A DNA stretch of 6,192 nucleotides, from NCBI GenBank assembly GCA_937871685.1, contig CALMOL010000472.1, positions 1 to 6,192 on the forward strand. Direction: 5' to 3'. The notes beneath the pieces were generated by a model, which was not told where the DNA came from, did not search any database, and worked only from the letters and a program-made list of their open reading frames with translations. This stretch comes from an uncultured Verrucomicrobiota bacterium. GTDB taxonomy: Bacteria; Verrucomicrobiota; Verrucomicrobiia; Chthoniobacterales; SZAS-18. Each line of letters opens with the position of its first letter. Position 1 is the stretch's first letter. The translations under genes and the position numbers were made by a program. Below, one piece after another: positions 5,872 to 6,192 of this stretch.

Positions 5872-5989
5872 GAAGTAAGAATTAAGAAGGCCGAGTCAGA
5901 GGCGTAAGAGGAAGAAGCGGGAGGTCGATTGATCGTCGCGTGGCCGAGCGGCCTGGAGATTTCATACTTCCTACTTCTTCCTTCTTAAT
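5872..5989. repeat. Second purine/pyrimidine-armed inverted-repeat element
   Basis: The left arm is GAAGTAAGAATTAAGAAGG (5872-5890) and the right side is the pyrimidine-rich stretch 5961-5991. The exact inverted core of the arms is ATTAAGAAGG (5881-5890) against CCTTCTTAAT (5980-5989). The right arm shares an identical 21-nt stretch (5965-5985) with 4306-4326 in the element at the kdpE end, so both belong to one family. The intervening core (5891-5960) is GC-rich, unrelated in sequence to the other core, and contains a small hairpin GGCC-gagc-GGCC (5942-5953). The element fills the gap between the upstream partial gene and the small PspC gene. It could be a terminator, a promoter-bearing mobile element, or a recombination scar. 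Confidence 0.65.
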
Positions 5990-5996
5990 TTCTGCC

Positions 5997-6192
5997 TCAC
6001 CGCGGCGCGCGGGAGCGCTCGATGAGAATGGTTTCGAGCGCCTCGATGCGTTGCTCGAGCCGGTCCACGGCCGCCTGCATGCGGCGCACGGCGTCGGCGT
6101 CGCTGCCCGTCAGCGGTCCGCTTGCGGCGGGAATGGTCGTGGGCGCGGGGGCGGCGGGCTTGGCTGCGGCGGCCTTGGCGCGGAGGGTGTCC
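5997..6192 (-). CDS. C-terminal fragment of a protein with Ala/Pro linker and PspB-like coiled coil (partial)
   Basis: The last 64 codons of a minus-strand gene entering from the right edge, ending at TGA 5999-5997. The visible part begins DTLRAKAAAAK, continues as an Ala/Pro-rich flexible linker, then an amphipathic helix AVRRMQAAVDRLEQRIEALE followed by TILIERSRAPR. The helix has the heptad pattern and the RxxxLExIL motif of the cytoplasmic tail of PspB, and resembles the C-terminus of the PspC-type protein two genes downstream. The N-terminal domain is outside the window, so whether it is PspB, another PspC-type protein or something unrelated cannot be decided. Codon bias is the same as in the neighbours and the reading frame is clean. 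It is separated from the small PspC gene by about 140 nt filled by an inverted-repeat element. Confidence 0.65.
   Translation of the reverse strand, partial: DTLRAKAAAAKPAAPAPTTIPAASGPLTGSDADAVRRMQAAVDRLEQRIEALETILIERSRAPR

Noticed and set aside
4786..5907. 373-codon plus-strand ORF across the PspC region
   Set aside because: It is antisense to the two PspC genes, runs through two repeat elements, and its translation is low-complexity His/Arg/Glu/Ala-rich.
4206..5989. CRISPR-like array from the recurring intergenic repeats
   Set aside because: The repeats are inverted pairs separated by genes, not regularly spaced direct repeats, and no cas genes are present.

Overview
The window is very GC-rich with strong GC3 codon bias, and is most likely chromosomal DNA from a Verrucomicrobia-like bacterium (an Opitutaceae-type lineage is my best guess). 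The guess rests on composition, on start codons without Shine-Dalgarno sequences but with pyrimidine-rich leaders, and on several intergenic inverted-repeat elements that resemble, from memory, repeats common in that phylum. No rRNA or other marker gene is present, so the assignment is an inference.

Layout. (1) Positions 1-112, minus strand: the first 37 codons of a gene leaving the window. Its visible YGDxGT motif resembles the N-terminus of KUP/APC-type transporters, so it may be a potassium or amino-acid permease. (2) 113-822: a long divergent intergenic region. It holds a T-rich 11-bp-period direct repeat (266-284) resembling the enterobacterial KdpE operator, and a perfect 43-bp inverted repeat (644-686 / 713-755). 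(3) 823-4211, plus strand: a compact kdpD-kdpE two-component operon with an 8-nt gap. (4) 4305-6192, minus strand: a GNAT acetyltransferase, two paralogous PspC-domain membrane proteins (the larger with a PspB-like C-terminal tail), and the 3' end of another gene with a PspB-like coiled-coil tail.

How the genes may work together. KdpD/KdpE normally sense K+ limitation or osmotic stress and activate the KdpFABC K+ pump. No kdpFABC genes are in this window, but a possible transporter gene diverges from kdpD with a KdpE-like box between them. A plausible model is that KdpDE here controls that transporter. The PspC-type genes form a membrane-stress cluster on the other side of the convergent kdpE/acetyltransferase junction.

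The most unusual non-coding feature is that three intergenic gaps (4206-4310, 4913-5042, 5872-5989) are each filled by a long inverted-repeat element with low-complexity arms and a GC-rich core. Two share an identical 21-nt segment. At the kdpE/acetyltransferase junction the two arms of one palindrome supply the final Lys codon and the stop codon of both convergent genes.
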